Shown piece by piece: positions 26,359 through 36,246 of a stretch of 64,000 bases of DNA. Source of the DNA: Mediterraneibacter gnavus ATCC 29149 (GTDB lineage: Bacteria; Bacillota; Clostridia; Lachnospirales; Lachnospiraceae); assembly GCF_008121495.1 (NCBI RefSeq), contig NZ_CP043051.1, positions 62,001 to 126,000 of the forward strand, written 5' to 3'. Below the pieces are notes generated by a model. That model was given only the letters and a program-made list of their open reading frames with translations. It was not told the origin of the DNA and searched no databases. Made by a program: the position numbers and the translations under genes. How positions within the stretch are numbered: the first letter of the stretch is position 1; every line of letters starts with the position of its first letter.

Positions 26359-28383
26359 TTATTCTTCTGTAAACTCGGGACCTTCTTCCGGTTCTTCCAC
26401 AGGTTTCATCGCGATTCTGGCTTCTTTCTTTGTTTCCAGTTCTTCGCTCTCTTCGATCCCCTGCACCTTTCTTAAAATCTTCATAAATTCTTTTCCTGTG
26501 ATCGTCTCTTTCTCGATCAGGAATTCTGAAATCTTATCCAGTGCTTCTCTGTTTTCCCGAAGCAGGCGTTTTGCCTCTTCATATGCAGCCTTGAGCATCT
26601 CCATTACTTCAGCATCAATCTCAGCTGCTGTCGCTTCTCCACAGTTCATCACCGCACGGCCATCCAGGTAACGGCTCTGTACAGACTCTAACCCGATCAG
26701 ACCAAACTTCTCAGACATTCCGTACTGTGTGATCATTGCTCTGGCAACCTTCGTCGCCTTTTCAATGTCATTGGACGCACCTGTCGTCACCGTATCAAAC
26801 ACAACTTCTTCCGCCGCACGACCAGCCAAAAGTCCGACCAGCATTGCTTTCAGCTCTTTCTTAGTGTTTAAGAACTTCTCTTCTTCCGGCGTCTGCATCA
26901 CATATCCAAGCGCTCCCATGGTTCTTGGCACGATCGTGATCTTCTGTACCGGCTCCGCATCTTTCTGCAGCGCGCTGACCAGTGCATGCCCCACTTCATG
27001 GTAAGATACGATCCGGCGCTCTTCCTCATTCATAATGCGGTCTTTTTTCTCTTTTCCTACAAGAACTACTTCCACAGCTTCAAACAGATCTTTCTGGCTG
27101 ACAACCTGTCTGCCATGCTTTACCGCTGTGATCGCAGCTTCGTTAATCATATTGGCAAGATCCGAGCCAACTGCACCTGATGTAGCAAGCGCGATCGCCT
27201 CCAGATCCACCGTCTCGTCCATCTTGACGTCCTTGGAGTGTACTTTCAAAATGTCCACACGGCCTTTTAAATCCGGTTTATCTACGATAATCCGTCTGTC
27301 AAAGCGCCCCGGACGCAAAAGTGCCGGATCGAGTACTTCCGGACGGTTGGTCGCTGCAAGTAACAGCAGACCTTTGTTCGTATCAAATCCATCCATCTCT
27401 GCCAGAAGCTGGTTCAGTGTCTGCTCGCGCTCATCATTGCTTCCCATGGCATTGTCACGGCTCTTACCGATCGCATCGATCTCATCAATAAATACAATAC
27501 ACGGCGCCATCTGCTGCGCCTGTTTAAACAGGTCACGCACACGGGATGCACCGACTCCCACATACATCTCTACAAACGCAGAACCTGAAAGGGAGAAGAA
27601 CGGCACCTTCGCTTCTCCTGCAACTGCCTTGGCAAGCAGCGTCTTACCTGTTCCCGGAGGTCCCACCAGAAGCGCACCCTTTGGCAGTTTTGCTCCGATT
27701 CCGGTATATTTGCCCGGATTATGCAGAAAATCTACGACTTCCTGCAGGGATTCTTTTGCCTCGTCCTCTCCTGCAACATCCTGGAACGTTACCCCGGTCT
27801 GCTTTTCAACATATACCTTGGCATTGCTCTTTCCGATTCCCATCATACCGCTGCCTTTTGACATCCTCTTCATCACAAAATTCATTAAAAGGAATATCAG
27901 GATCAGCGGAAGGATCGCCGTGATAAATACTTCGAATATCAGCGAAGACATCGTATCCGGTATATTCTGTTCATACTCTACTCCCGCATCGTACAAACGC
28001 TGGGAAAGTGTATCATCTTTTACCGCGCCTGTATAATAGTCAGGTTCTCTCTCTCCTCCCGCCGTCTTTTCTTCAATCTGCTCAAGAAGCTCTGCGGTTG
28101 CTGTATTTTCTTCCTGGTTTTTCTTGATTGCTTCTTTTCTCGCTTCATCTGTGAGCGTAATATAGATTTTGGCAGAATCGATCGTTACTTTTTCTACTTT
28201 TTTCTCATCTACCATCTTTAAAAACTTATCGTAGCTGATCTCCTGCGGGTCGCTCCCCTGCATCAGCGAAAACAGTCCCATAACGAGAAACGCCGTCAGC
28301 AGTGTCGTCACAAGAATGACGCCCCATCCCTGACGGTTGTTTTTGGGATTGTTCTTATTATTTCTGTTGTTTTGATTGTCCAT
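26359..28383 (-). CDS. ftsH: ATP-dependent zinc metalloprotease FtsH
   Basis: A 674-residue membrane protease starting [12 protein letters not shown] at 28383 with AGGAGG upstream. The asparagine-rich N-terminus precedes helix 1 (about 20-41), an extracytoplasmic domain, helix 2 (148-170), the AAA domain with Walker A GPPGTGKT at 241-248, Walker [10 protein letters not shown] near 295-303, the second region of homology LLRPGRFDR, and the zinc protease motif HEVGH at 462-466. It degrades membrane and regulatory proteins. The C-terminal tail is acidic. It has its own promoter and terminator. Confidence 0.97.
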   Translation of the reverse strand: MDNQNNRNNKNNPKNNRQGWGVILVTTLLTAFLVMGLFSLMQGSDPQEISYDKFLKMVDEKKVEKVTIDSAKIYITLTDEARKEAIKKNQEENTATAELLEQIEEKTAGGEREPDYYTGAVKDDTLSQRLYDAGVEYEQNIPDTMSSLIFEVFITAILPLILIFLLMNFVMKRMSKGSGMMGIGKSNAKVYVEKQTGVTFQDVAGEDEAKESLQEVVDFLHNPGKYTGIGAKLPKGALLVGPPGTGKTLLAKAVAGEAKVPFFSLSGSAFVEMYVGVGASRVRDLFKQAQQMAPCIVFIDEIDAIGKSRDNAMGSNDEREQTLNQLLAEMDGFDTNKGLLLLAATNRPEVLDPALLRPGRFDRRIIVDKPDLKGRVDILKVHSKDVKMDETVDLEAIALATSGAVGSDLANMINEAAITAVKHGRQVVSQKDLFEAVEVVLVGKEKKDRIMNEEERRIVSYHEVGHALVSALQKDAEPVQKITIVPRTMGALGYVMQTPEEEKFLNTKKELKAMLVGLLAGRAAEEVVFDTVTTGASNDIEKATKVARAMITQYGMSEKFGLIGLESVQSRYLDGRAVMNCGEATAAEIDAEVMEMLKAAYEEAKRLLRENREALDKISEFLIEKETITGKEFMKILRKVQGIEESEELETKKEARIAMKPVEEPEEGPEFTEE

Positions 28384-28411
28384 TCTTTTCCTCCTAAAGT
28401 CCACTATCCCC

Positions 28412-28440
28412 ATTATAAATACAGGTTTCCCATAAATCAA
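28412..28440 (-). promoter_or_regulatory. ftsH promoter
   Basis: TTGATT (28435-28440), 17-base spacer, perfect TATAAT (28412-28417) on the minus strand. Predicted start near 28405. Confidence 0.65.
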
Positions 28441-28459
28441 TAAAAACATTGTGAAAATA

Positions 28460-28489
28460 TTGTAAACTCCTCCCTGTTTATAGTATACT
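28460..28489 (+). promoter_or_regulatory. DUF1846 gene promoter
   Basis: TTGTAA (28460-28465), 18-base spacer, TATACT (28484-28489). It is divergent from the ftsH promoter. Confidence 0.6.
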
Positions 28490-28563
28490 GTATCAGAAAA
28501 GGGTAAAACTTCTGTTTTCCCTTCTTGTCACACGTAATACTAAATTGATAGAGGAATGAAATC

Positions 28564-30042
28564 ATGAAAATTGGATTTGATAACGAAAAGTATTTAAAAA
28601 TGCAGTCAGAGCATATCCGCGAACGTATCAATCAGTTTGATAACAAACTGTATCTCGAGTTCGGCGGGAAACTGTTCGATGACTACCATGCTTCCCGCGT
28701 TCTTCCGGGATTTGAACCTGACAGCAAACTCCGCCTTTTAAAACAGCTCAGTGACCAGGCAGAGATTGTCATCGTCATCAGCGCAAAGGATATCGAGAAA
28801 AATAAAGTCCGCGGCGATCTTGGTATCACTTATGATTCTGACGTACTCCGTCTGATGGATTCTTACCGCGACAATGGTCTGTATGTGGGCAGTGTCGTAA
28901 TCACACAATACTCCGGTCAGGAAAGCGCCTCTTTATTCCGCCACCGTCTGGAAAATATGGGAATCCGTGTATACCAGCACTACTGTATCAACGGCTACCC
29001 TTCCAATATTCCGCTAATCGTCAGTGATGAAGGATACGGTAAAAATGACTATATCGAAACTTCCCGTCCGCTTGTCATCATCACAGCCCCGGGTCCTGGA
29101 AGCGGAAAAATGGCAACCTGTCTGTCTCAGTTATATCATGAGCACAAACGCGGGATTCATGCAGGATATGCCAAATTTGAAACATTCCCGATCTGGAATC
29201 TGCCGCTGAAGCATCCGGTAAATCTGGCGTATGAAGCGGCTACAGCAGACCTCAACGATGTGAATATGATCGATCCGTTCCATCTGGAGGCCTATGGAAA
29301 GACAACCGTCAACTACAACCGTGATGTTGAGATCTTCCCGGTTTTAAACACGATTTTTGAAAAGATTTACGGAAAGAGCCCATACAAATCTCCAACCGAT
29401 ATGGGTGTAAATATGGCTGGAAACTGTATCTGTGACGATGCTGTATGCTGTGAAGCATCCCGCCAGGAGATCGTTCGCCGTTACTATGATTCCCTCAACT
29501 CTCTTCTGAAAGGAAACAGTCCGGAAGAAGAAGCACAGAAAATCGAGCTGCTGATGAATCAGGCCAATGTGACGATCGAAGACCGCCACGTTGTTGCAGC
29601 TGCCTTAAAACGTGCGGAAGAGACACATACGCCTGCTGCTGCTCTGGAACTGGATGACGGCCGTATCATCACCGGAAAGACCACGAATCTTCTCGGTGCC
29701 TCCGCTGCCCTTCTTCTGAATGTGATCAAAGAACTGGCCGGGTTGAAACACGAGCTGCATATTATTTCACCGGAATCGATCGAGCCGATTCAGAAACTGA
29801 AAGTGGACTATCTGAAAAGCAAAAACCCGAGACTTCATACTGATGAAGTACTTATCGCACTTTCTGCAAGCGCTGCCACCAACCCGGATGCCAGACTTGC
29901 ACTTCAGCAGCTTTCAAAATTAAACGGATGTCAGGCTCATACTTCCGTTATGCTGTCCGATGTTGATATCCGCACCTTCAAACGTCTCGGCGTCCAGCTT
30001 ACATGCGAAGCTGTTTATGAAACCGGATATAATTATCACTAA
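28564..30042 (+). CDS. DUF1846 domain-containing protein
   Basis: A 492-residue soluble protein that fills the whole DUF1846 family length. It starts MKIGFDNEKYLKMQSEHI with AGAGGA upstream. A loop ITAPGPGSGKMATCLSQLYHEH resembles a nucleotide-binding segment, and NYNRDVEIFPVL and SPTDMGVNMAGNCICDD are conserved family stretches. The family is common in Firmicutes and Bacteroidetes and has solved structures, but its biochemical role is unclear. It stands alone with its own promoter and terminator, upstream of pyrG. Confidence 0.88.
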   Translation: MKIGFDNEKYLKMQSEHIRERINQFDNKLYLEFGGKLFDDYHASRVLPGFEPDSKLRLLKQLSDQAEIVIVISAKDIEKNKVRGDLGITYDSDVLRLMDSYRDNGLYVGSVVITQYSGQESASLFRHRLENMGIRVYQHYCINGYPSNIPLIVSDEGYGKNDYIETSRPLVIITAPGPGSGKMATCLSQLYHEHKRGIHAGYAKFETFPIWNLPLKHPVNLAYEAATADLNDVNMIDPFHLEAYGKTTVNYNRDVEIFPVLNTIFEKIYGKSPYKSPTDMGVNMAGNCICDDAVCCEASRQEIVRRYYDSLNSLLKGNSPEEEAQKIELLMNQANVTIEDRHVVAAALKRAEETHTPAAALELDDGRIITGKTTNLLGASAALLLNVIKELAGLKHELHIISPESIEPIQKLKVDYLKSKNPRLHTDEVLIALSASAATNPDARLALQQLSKLNGCQAHTSVMLSDVDIRTFKRLGVQLTCEAVYETGYNYH

Positions 30043-30047
30043 AAGCG

Positions 30048-30077
30048 ATCCTCTCCTGATGGGAGAGGATTTTTTTA
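30048..30077 (+). terminator. terminator of the DUF1846 gene
   Basis: ATCCTCTCC-TGAT-GGGAGAGGAT followed by TTTTTT. Confidence 0.88.
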
Positions 30078-30114
30078 ATAAAAGAGGAAATATTTATTGT
30101 TCATAAAAAAGTAC

Positions 30115-30144
30115 TTGTATTTTTTTGCAAAAAGAGAGTATACT
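30115..30144 (+). promoter_or_regulatory. pyrG promoter
   Basis: TTGTAT (30115-30120), 18-base T/A-rich spacer, TATACT (30139-30144). I see no G-rich start that would allow the reiterative-transcription control known for Bacillus pyrG. Confidence 0.55.
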
Positions 30145-30187
30145 CCTTTTTTAATATTTTTATTCACATCAAATGAGGAGGATCACT

Positions 30188-31795
30188 ATGGCAGTAAAAT
30201 ATGTATTTGTGACCGGTGGAGTTGTTTCAGGACTTGGGAAAGGGATTACAGCCGCATCACTCGGCAGGCTTTTGAAAGCCCGCGGATATACGGTGACCAT
30301 GCAGAAATTCGACCCTTACATCAATATTGATCCCGGAACCATGAATCCGGTACAGCACGGAGAAGTATTTGTAACCGATGACGGAGCCGAAACGGATTTG
30401 GATCTGGGACATTATGAACGTTTTATCGATGAAAGTCTGACAAAAAATTCCAATGTCACAACCGGAAAGATTTACTGGTCTGTCTTGCAGAAGGAACGAA
30501 GAGGCGATTTCGGCGGCGGAACCGTACAGGTTATCCCACACATCACCAATGAGATCAAAAGCAGATTTTACCGCAATCCTTCTGCTGAAAATACCGAAAT
30601 CGCGATTATTGAAGTGGGCGGAACTGTTGGTGATATCGAAAGCCAGCCTTTCCTGGAATCCATTCGTCAGTTTCAGCATGAAAAAGGACGTGATAACGTC
30701 ATTTTGATCCATGTAACCTTAATTCCATACCTGAGAGCCTCTCAGGAAATGAAAACAAAACCTACACAGGCCAGTGTCAAAGAACTTCAGGGCATGGGAA
30801 TCCAGCCGGATATTATCGTATGCCGTTCCGAACATCCGCTGGATAACGGAATCAAAGACAAGATTTCCCTGTTTTGTAACCTTCCGGCAGATCACGTTCT
30901 TCAGAATCTGGATGTGGATTATTTATACGAAGCACCTCTGGCAATGGAAAAAGAAAACCTTGCACAGGTTGTATGCGAATGTCTCCATCTGGACTGTCCA
31001 AAACCGGATTTAAGTGACTGGGAAACTATGGTAGACAATCTAAGACACCCGGTTTCCAAAGTCCGCATCGCACTGGTCGGAAAATATGTTCAGCTGCACG
31101 ATGCCTATATCAGCGTGGTAGAAGCTTTAAAACACGGCGGAATCTACAGCCACACGACTGTTGAGATCAAATGGGTGGATGCCGAGACAGTGACTCCTGA
31201 AACCGCAGATGAGATTTTTAAGGATGTAACAGGAATCCTGGTTCCCGGCGGATTTGGTCACCGCGGTGTGGAAGGCAAGATCGAAGCCATCCGCTACGCC
31301 CGCACACACAAAATTCCGTTCCTCGGTATCTGTCTTGGAATGCAGCTTGCGATCGTAGAATTTGCCCGCAATGTGATCGGTTTCCACGATGCACACAGTC
31401 TGGAACTAAATCCATCCACTACACATCCGGTGATCCACATCATGCAGGATCAGATCGGTATCGAAGATATCGGCGGAACACTTCGCCTGGGCGCTTATCC
31501 ATGTATTCTGGACAAAACTTCCAAAGCATATGAGGTCTACCAGAAAGAAGAAATTCAGGAACGCCACAGACATCGCTATGAAGTCAACAATGATTACCGT
31601 GAAGTTCTGACAGAAAACGGCATGAATCTGTGTGGCCTTTCTCCGGACGGCAAGATCGTTGAAATGGCAGAGATCAAGGATCATCCGTGGTTTATCGCAA
31701 CACAGGCGCATCCGGAATTAAAATCCCGTCCGAACAAACCACATCCACTGTTCAAAGGATTTGTGGAAGCTGCGGCGGCACTTGACAAACACTAA
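30188..31795 (+). CDS. pyrG: CTP synthase
   Basis: A 535-residue enzyme starting [19 protein letters not shown] at 30188, with GAGGAGGATCACT upstream. The N-terminal half is the ATP-dependent synthetase domain, including the loop [10 protein letters not shown] and [19 protein letters not shown]. The C-terminal half is a class I glutamine amidotransferase with [12 protein letters not shown], the catalytic cysteine in [10 protein letters not shown] and the histidine in ATQAHPE. It makes CTP from UTP and glutamine. The 3' end overlaps the remnant of a VanZ-like gene on the other strand. Confidence 0.97.
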   Translation: MAVKYVFVTGGVVSGLGKGITAASLGRLLKARGYTVTMQKFDPYINIDPGTMNPVQHGEVFVTDDGAETDLDLGHYERFIDESLTKNSNVTTGKIYWSVLQKERRGDFGGGTVQVIPHITNEIKSRFYRNPSAENTEIAIIEVGGTVGDIESQPFLESIRQFQHEKGRDNVILIHVTLIPYLRASQEMKTKPTQASVKELQGMGIQPDIIVCRSEHPLDNGIKDKISLFCNLPADHVLQNLDVDYLYEAPLAMEKENLAQVVCECLHLDCPKPDLSDWETMVDNLRHPVSKVRIALVGKYVQLHDAYISVVEALKHGGIYSHTTVEIKWVDAETVTPETADEIFKDVTGILVPGGFGHRGVEGKIEAIRYARTHKIPFLGICLGMQLAIVEFARNVIGFHDAHSLELNPSTTHPVIHIMQDQIGIEDIGGTLRLGAYPCILDKTSKAYEVYQKEEIQERHRHRYEVNNDYREVLTENGMNLCGLSPDGKIVEMAEIKDHPWFIATQAHPELKSRPNKPHPLFKGFVEAAAALDKH

Positions 31796-32032
31796 TATAT
31801 ACAGACTGATCTCTTCCTGAAGTTTCATACCAGGATACAACCCGATTTCCCAAATGGTTCCGATTCCTGTTGTTTCCAGAACAAGGTACACATAATACAG
31901 AAAAATAAAAACCCAGATCATATGTATAAAATTAGTTCTCTGATGAAATCCTTTCGTTTGAATCAGGACATACAGCATACATGGCAGCAGAATACAAAAT
32001 AACGGATACAGTACAAAAATCATATTTTGCAT
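31718..32032 (-). pseudogene. N-terminal fragment of a VanZ-like membrane protein, running into pyrG antisense
   Basis: From an ATG at 32032 with AAAGGAG upstream, the protein begins MQNMIFVLYPLFCILLP, followed by a second helix and VYLVLETTGIGTIWEIG. The TGIGTIWEIG stretch recalls the start of VanZ-like proteins. About 78 residues in, near 31795, the sequence becomes the complement of the pyrG 3' end and the expected remaining helices are missing. I read this as a gene cut off by the pyrG side or by a deletion. It may instead be a short real membrane peptide. The family identity is tentative. Confidence 0.45.
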
Positions 32033-32388
32033 AATAGGGCGACTCCTTTCACTATCAATATGTATCCAGATGGGTATACTCATTCAGGCATCCCGTAATA
32101 CATAACTGCGGTGGGCGGACTTTGTCCGACAATGTATACTGTATCAGATAAGTTTTAAAAATCGAAAAAAAGATTCTTAAGCTTTTCTGAAATGATGCTG
32201 ATTTTATTTTTTTGATTGTCTACTTGACGGGGAGCGGTTCATACTAATGTCAACTTTTTATTCCACCTTCATATTCTCTTCAAAAACATGATCATATTTG
32301 TTTTTTATGGACTGCTTTGATTTGGATCATAATATAAATCATGTTTTCCATAAGAGAAATGATTCTTTAACTTTCATGAAATTTCAAA
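32033..32388. other. gene-free stretch between the VanZ-like remnant and the PAP2 operon terminator
   Basis: No reading frame with a ribosome site is seen on either strand. The stretch is A/T-rich. It holds a GGACTTTGTCC inverted repeat (about 32118-32128) and a longer inverted repeat at 32283-32347. No convincing promoter pair was found. Confidence 0.6.
32283..32347. repeat. long-loop inverted repeat
   Basis: AAAACATGAT (32283-32292) and ATCATGTTTT (32338-32347) are perfectly complementary, and ATAT segments inside extend the pairing with a small bulge. It could be the foot of an unrecognised structured RNA or a remnant of an element end. Confidence 0.4.
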
Positions 32389-32430
32389 AAGCGCCACGAA
32401 GCAGATTCTTCCATCTGCCTCGCAGCGCTT
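32389..32430 (-). terminator. terminator of the dus-PAP2 operon
   Basis: AAGCGC..GCAGAT and ATCTGC..GCGCTT form a long stem with a short loop. The minus-strand tail is TTTTTGAAA. Confidence 0.75.
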
Positions 32431-32446
32431 CTTTCTATCTTCCATT

Positions 32447-33001
32447 TTACTTTTCTGCTTTTTTAGCCTTTCTCACAAGCCCATGCTTCACAATCCTCAC
32501 TGCTCCCCATGCAGCAAACGCCCCCACAACAGCTCCACCGAGCACATCCGTCGGATAATGCACGCCCACATACAACCTGGAAAGAGAGATCAGCACTGCC
32601 AGAATTACAAGCGGAATCCCCCACTTTCTCTCCAAAAACGGATACATCGCCAACGCTGCTCCAATAGAGGCACAGGTATGTCCGGAAGGAAATGAAAAAT
32701 CTGACTGCGGCTCGATCAAAAGCTTCAGTCCTTCCACCACTTCATACGGGCGGATTCTTGCAATGATGTTTTTGAGTGCCACATTTGTGATCAATGCTCC
32801 GATCGCCAGTGCCGCCAAAGCGGCAATTCCTGCTTTTCTTGTCTTTTTCGGAATCAGAAGTACGATTCCCAAGATAATCCAGAACCATCCTGCATCCCCC
32901 AGATGTGTGATCGTCTTCCAGAATCCGTCCATCCACACCTGTCTGATATGCTCCTGAATAAACAACAACGCCTGTCCATCCCATTGTAAAATTGCTTCCA
33001 T
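32447..33001 (-). CDS. PAP2-family membrane phosphatase
   Basis: A 184-residue protein with five or six membrane helices. The three phosphatase motifs are present: KNIIARIRP (C1), PSGHT (C2) and SRLYVGVHYPTDV (C3), with the catalytic histidine in the last. Such enzymes dephosphorylate undecaprenyl diphosphate (BcrC type) or other lipid phosphates. ATG at 33001 with GGAGAGG upstream, 16 bases after the dihydrouridine synthase gene. An undecaprenyl-recycling role is plausible but not proven by sequence. Confidence 0.9.
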   Translation of the reverse strand: MEAILQWDGQALLFIQEHIRQVWMDGFWKTITHLGDAGWFWIILGIVLLIPKKTRKAGIAALAALAIGALITNVALKNIIARIRPYEVVEGLKLLIEPQSDFSFPSGHTCASIGAALAMYPFLERKWGIPLVILAVLISLSRLYVGVHYPTDVLGGAVVGAFAAWGAVRIVKHGLVRKAKKAEK

Positions 33002-33016
33002 TCACCTCTCCTTCTC

Positions 33017-33955
33017 CTATACCAAATCCTGTTCTTCAAATAACGCATCCACAACTGCTTCATACAGTTTCAACTTTTCTGCTTTTTTAATTTTCTTGGC
33101 ATACTTCTCATACTGCGTAAACAACGGCGCCATATAAAACCACAGCTCTTTCATCTTGAAGAGTACCGTTTTCTCCCCAAAAAGAACTTCCTGATATTCC
33201 CGGTAAAGTTCATCATGAAATGCCCGGATCCTGTCTTTTTCAACCGGTATGCCTTGTCTGATCTTCCGAACCAGCCCCGGATTTTTCAGGATTCCTCTTC
33301 CGATCATCACAGATGGTACCTCCTGGAAACGGTTACAGATTATTTCATATTCCTCTTTTGTGCAAATATCCCCATTGTAACAGAGTGGATTTTTACTGTT
33401 TTTGACCGCATATTCAAACATTTCCAGATTCGGAGTGTTCTTATAGAAATCTGTCTGGATCCGCGGATGAATGATCAACTCCTCCATTGGATACTGATTG
33501 TAAATTTCCAGAAGCCGGATCCATTCTTCCGGGCTCTCCTTGCCAATCCGTGTCTTAACCGAAATACGGATCGGTGTCTTTTCAAAAAGCTCTTCTAAGA
33601 ATGCATTCAATCTGTCCGGCTCTGCCAGAAATCCAGCCCCTCTTCCTTTGCTCACCACGGTTTTTGACGGACATCCCAGATTCAGATTGACTTCCTCATA
33701 CCCGTATTCCCCCAGCCTTTCTGCCGTCTTTATAAAATCCTCCGCCGAATTGGTCAAAATCTGAGGAATCGCACACATCCCCTGATTGTGCATGGGTAAG
33801 ATATCGTTCTTTTCCCTGGAACTGAGCTTTCCTTTCTGATTCGGTTTAATAAACGGAATAAAATATTTGTCAATTCCTCCAAAATAGTGTTCATAAGCCT
33901 TTCTATACACATATCCGCTGATTCCTTCCAGCGGTGCAAAATAAAATTTTTCCAC
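33017..33955 (-). CDS. tRNA-dihydrouridine synthase family protein
   Basis: A 312-residue FMN-dependent TIM-barrel protein starting with GTG at 33955 (AGGAGA upstream). The catalytic cysteine lies in VNLNLGCPSKTV (C95), and RISVKTRIG and LCYNGDICTKEEY mark the FMN-binding barrel. Dus enzymes reduce uridines in the D-loop of tRNA. The subgroup cannot be told with confidence. It heads the two-gene unit with the PAP2 phosphatase. Confidence 0.9.
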   Translation of the reverse strand: MEKFYFAPLEGISGYVYRKAYEHYFGGIDKYFIPFIKPNQKGKLSSREKNDILPMHNQGMCAIPQILTNSAEDFIKTAERLGEYGYEEVNLNLGCPSKTVVSKGRGAGFLAEPDRLNAFLEELFEKTPIRISVKTRIGKESPEEWIRLLEIYNQYPMEELIIHPRIQTDFYKNTPNLEMFEYAVKNSKNPLCYNGDICTKEEYEIICNRFQEVPSVMIGRGILKNPGLVRKIRQGIPVEKDRIRAFHDELYREYQEVLFGEKTVLFKMKELWFYMAPLFTQYEKYAKKIKKAEKLKLYEAVVDALFEEQDLV

Positions 33956-34023
33956 AACATTCTCCTGATTCTTTTTTGTTTCGCTCCATTATAGCATATA
34001 TTCTTTTATTTGACACCCATCTG

Positions 34024-34050
34024 TCAAAAAACGGACTCCGAAGAGTCCGC
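34024..34050 (-). terminator. terminator of the YhgE/Pip pair
   Basis: CGGACTC-TTCG-GAGTCCG with a UUCG loop on the minus strand, followed by TTTTTTG. Confidence 0.88.
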
Positions 34051-34065
34051 TTCATTTTGACAATA

Positions 34066-36246
34066 TTACATCAATTTTGTATCTTCCAGTTTTTCTATAA
34101 ACAATTCGTTCAGGCGAATCACCGGTTTTCGAAGCACCAGTCCCAAAAACAGGGATGCCAGAAGGAACAGACACATGATTCCCAATTCTACCCAGTACGT
34201 ATACTGATAGAATCCGGCAACACATTCCCGCATAGCTGTCATACTGTGCGTAAATGGAAGAAACGGATAAATCTTCTGGAAGATTTCCGGCGCCACTTCG
34301 ATCGGGAACGTACCGCCTGATCCTGCCACCTGCATAACCAGAAGAACCACACAGATTGCTTTTCCTACATCTCCAAATGATACCGTGAACGTATAAATAA
34401 TATTCACATATACCACACTGCTTACCCAGCCTGCCAGAAGGAACAAAAACGGATGCTCACACTGGATTCCAAGGAAATACAGATCTCCCAGACAGATCAG
34501 GCCGCTCTGGATCAGTCCCAGCACGAGGAACAGCAGGTATCTGCCCAGATAGATCTGATGCGGCTTCAATGGCGCAAGCGCTCTTTTTAAATTTTCCGAA
34601 GCTGTCACTTTCATCATTGCTACCAGGATGATCCCGCCTACCCAGATAGAGAGTGTAGAATAGAACGGCGCCATGGCTGATCCATAATTTTCTACCGGAT
34701 ACAAGGCTTTTGTCTGCATTCTTACCGGCGCAGACACAAAGCTGCTGATTACTTCCGGGCTGCTTCCAAGCACATTTTTTAATGTCTCCACATTTCCGTC
34801 CTGTGCTGCCGTATCCAGCTTTTCTGCTGCCTGGTTTACCTTTTCTGCCGTCTCTGTCAAAAGGGAAGCAGATGTATCCAGTGTTGTTTTCATCTTCTCC
34901 AGACCGGATCCTGCATCCTTCGCCAGTTTTTCCATATCTTCGACTCCATTGTCCATACTGGTGAACAAAGACTGCACTGCACTGCTGGTATCCCCCAGTG
35001 TGCCAAACATGGTATTGATCTGTGTTTTTACGTTGTTTTCATAATCCGAACGGATCCCCGAGATCTGCTGAGAACCCTGCTTCACCAGCTGATCCAGCTG
35101 TACCTGATAGTTTCCCGCATCACTTGCAGTCTCCGTAATCTTTGCCGCCGCTTCATTCAATTTATCCCTTACCGCTTCCTGGTGGGCAATGGATTCATTC
35201 AGGTTTCCGATGATCGGCTGGAGCAGATCCGAAGCAAGCGGAAAGGAATCTGCAAGCTGCTGCACACTGTCTCGAAATCCCGTATAGCGGTCAATCATAA
35301 CCTGTACTTCGGATGCCACGCTGTTGAGTGCCCCTGCTGTTGCTCCCGCACCCGTGGATATCGAAGAAAATGCATTGTTGATCTGTCCGGATATGGCATC
35401 ATAGCACTGACTTCCCTGTGCCAGTACCTGATTGACACTCTCTGTTGTTCCCGACACTGCGCTTCTTAATGAGTCAACAGAATTTCCGGTCTCATTCAGA
35501 AGTGACAGATTTGTTTCCGTATTCTGCCCCGCTTTATTTAAAATATCTGCAGTGGCATCCAGCATCTGCTGCATGGAAACCGTCAGGTTCGAAAACGCCT
35601 TCACCGTACCGGCTGTTGAATCCAGATCCGCTCCGATCTTCCGGATATTTTCTGTCAGATTCTGTGCTGCTGCCTGTGCGCCGTCACTGCTGGTCACTTC
35701 TGAGATTGTATCCAGAAGATCCAGTCCCACCTGCGCCGCTGTTTTTACAAAAATCTCATCGATCTGCTGCTGTACGGCACTTGCTCCCTTGTCAGTCACT
35801 TTTGGAGCAATGGCATTTTCTTTTTCATTGATATAATATATAATATCGGAATGTGTCATCTCCTCCGAAAACAGGCTCATCATATCCTGACTGAAACTTT
35901 TCGGAATTACGATCGCGGCATAGTATTTTCCCGATTTGACACCTTCTACTGCATCCTTTTTCCCTGTAAACGTCCAGTCCAGCTGGTCATTTTCTCTGAG
36001 ACTTGAGATTACAGTATCTCCGATATTGATCTGGAGAGGAAGGATTTCTCCTTCATACCCTTCATCCGTATTTGCAACCGCCACCTTCAGACCATTTGTA
36101 TTGGAATATGGATCCCAGCTTGCAGCAATATTGAACCATGCATAAAGAGACGGAACAACGCACAAGCCGAGCACTACGATCATTGCGATCACATTTTTTT
36201 TGATATGTGAAATATCATAAAGAAAAACTTGCCCTATCTTCTTCAT
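34066..36246 (-). CDS. YhgE/Pip domain membrane protein (second of a pair)
   Basis: A 726-residue protein. It has an N-terminal helix (NVIAMIVVLGLCVVPSLYAWF, about 14-34), a long extracytoplasmic segment of some 480 residues predicted mainly as coiled coil, and five C-terminal helices from about residue 550 (for example PFYSTLSIWVGGIILVAMM). This is the Pip / phage-infection-protein layout; Pip in Lactococcus and YueB in Bacillus serve as phage receptors, and YueB also belongs to a type VII secretion locus. Its ATG overlaps the stop of the upstream paralogue (ATGA). No WXG100 gene is near. Confidence 0.88.
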   Translation of the reverse strand: MKKIGQVFLYDISHIKKNVIAMIVVLGLCVVPSLYAWFNIAASWDPYSNTNGLKVAVANTDEGYEGEILPLQINIGDTVISSLRENDQLDWTFTGKKDAVEGVKSGKYYAAIVIPKSFSQDMMSLFSEEMTHSDIIYYINEKENAIAPKVTDKGASAVQQQIDEIFVKTAAQVGLDLLDTISEVTSSDGAQAAAQNLTENIRKIGADLDSTAGTVKAFSNLTVSMQQMLDATADILNKAGQNTETNLSLLNETGNSVDSLRSAVSGTTESVNQVLAQGSQCYDAISGQINNAFSSISTGAGATAGALNSVASEVQVMIDRYTGFRDSVQQLADSFPLASDLLQPIIGNLNESIAHQEAVRDKLNEAAAKITETASDAGNYQVQLDQLVKQGSQQISGIRSDYENNVKTQINTMFGTLGDTSSAVQSLFTSMDNGVEDMEKLAKDAGSGLEKMKTTLDTSASLLTETAEKVNQAAEKLDTAAQDGNVETLKNVLGSSPEVISSFVSAPVRMQTKALYPVENYGSAMAPFYSTLSIWVGGIILVAMMKVTASENLKRALAPLKPHQIYLGRYLLFLVLGLIQSGLICLGDLYFLGIQCEHPFLFLLAGWVSSVVYVNIIYTFTVSFGDVGKAICVVLLVMQVAGSGGTFPIEVAPEIFQKIYPFLPFTHSMTAMRECVAGFYQYTYWVELGIMCLFLLASLFLGLVLRKPVIRLNELFIEKLEDTKLM

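Noticed and set aside
27035-28036. A 333-codon open frame on the plus strand across ftsH
   Set aside because: Serine-rich antisense shadow of a conserved coding region; no start signal.
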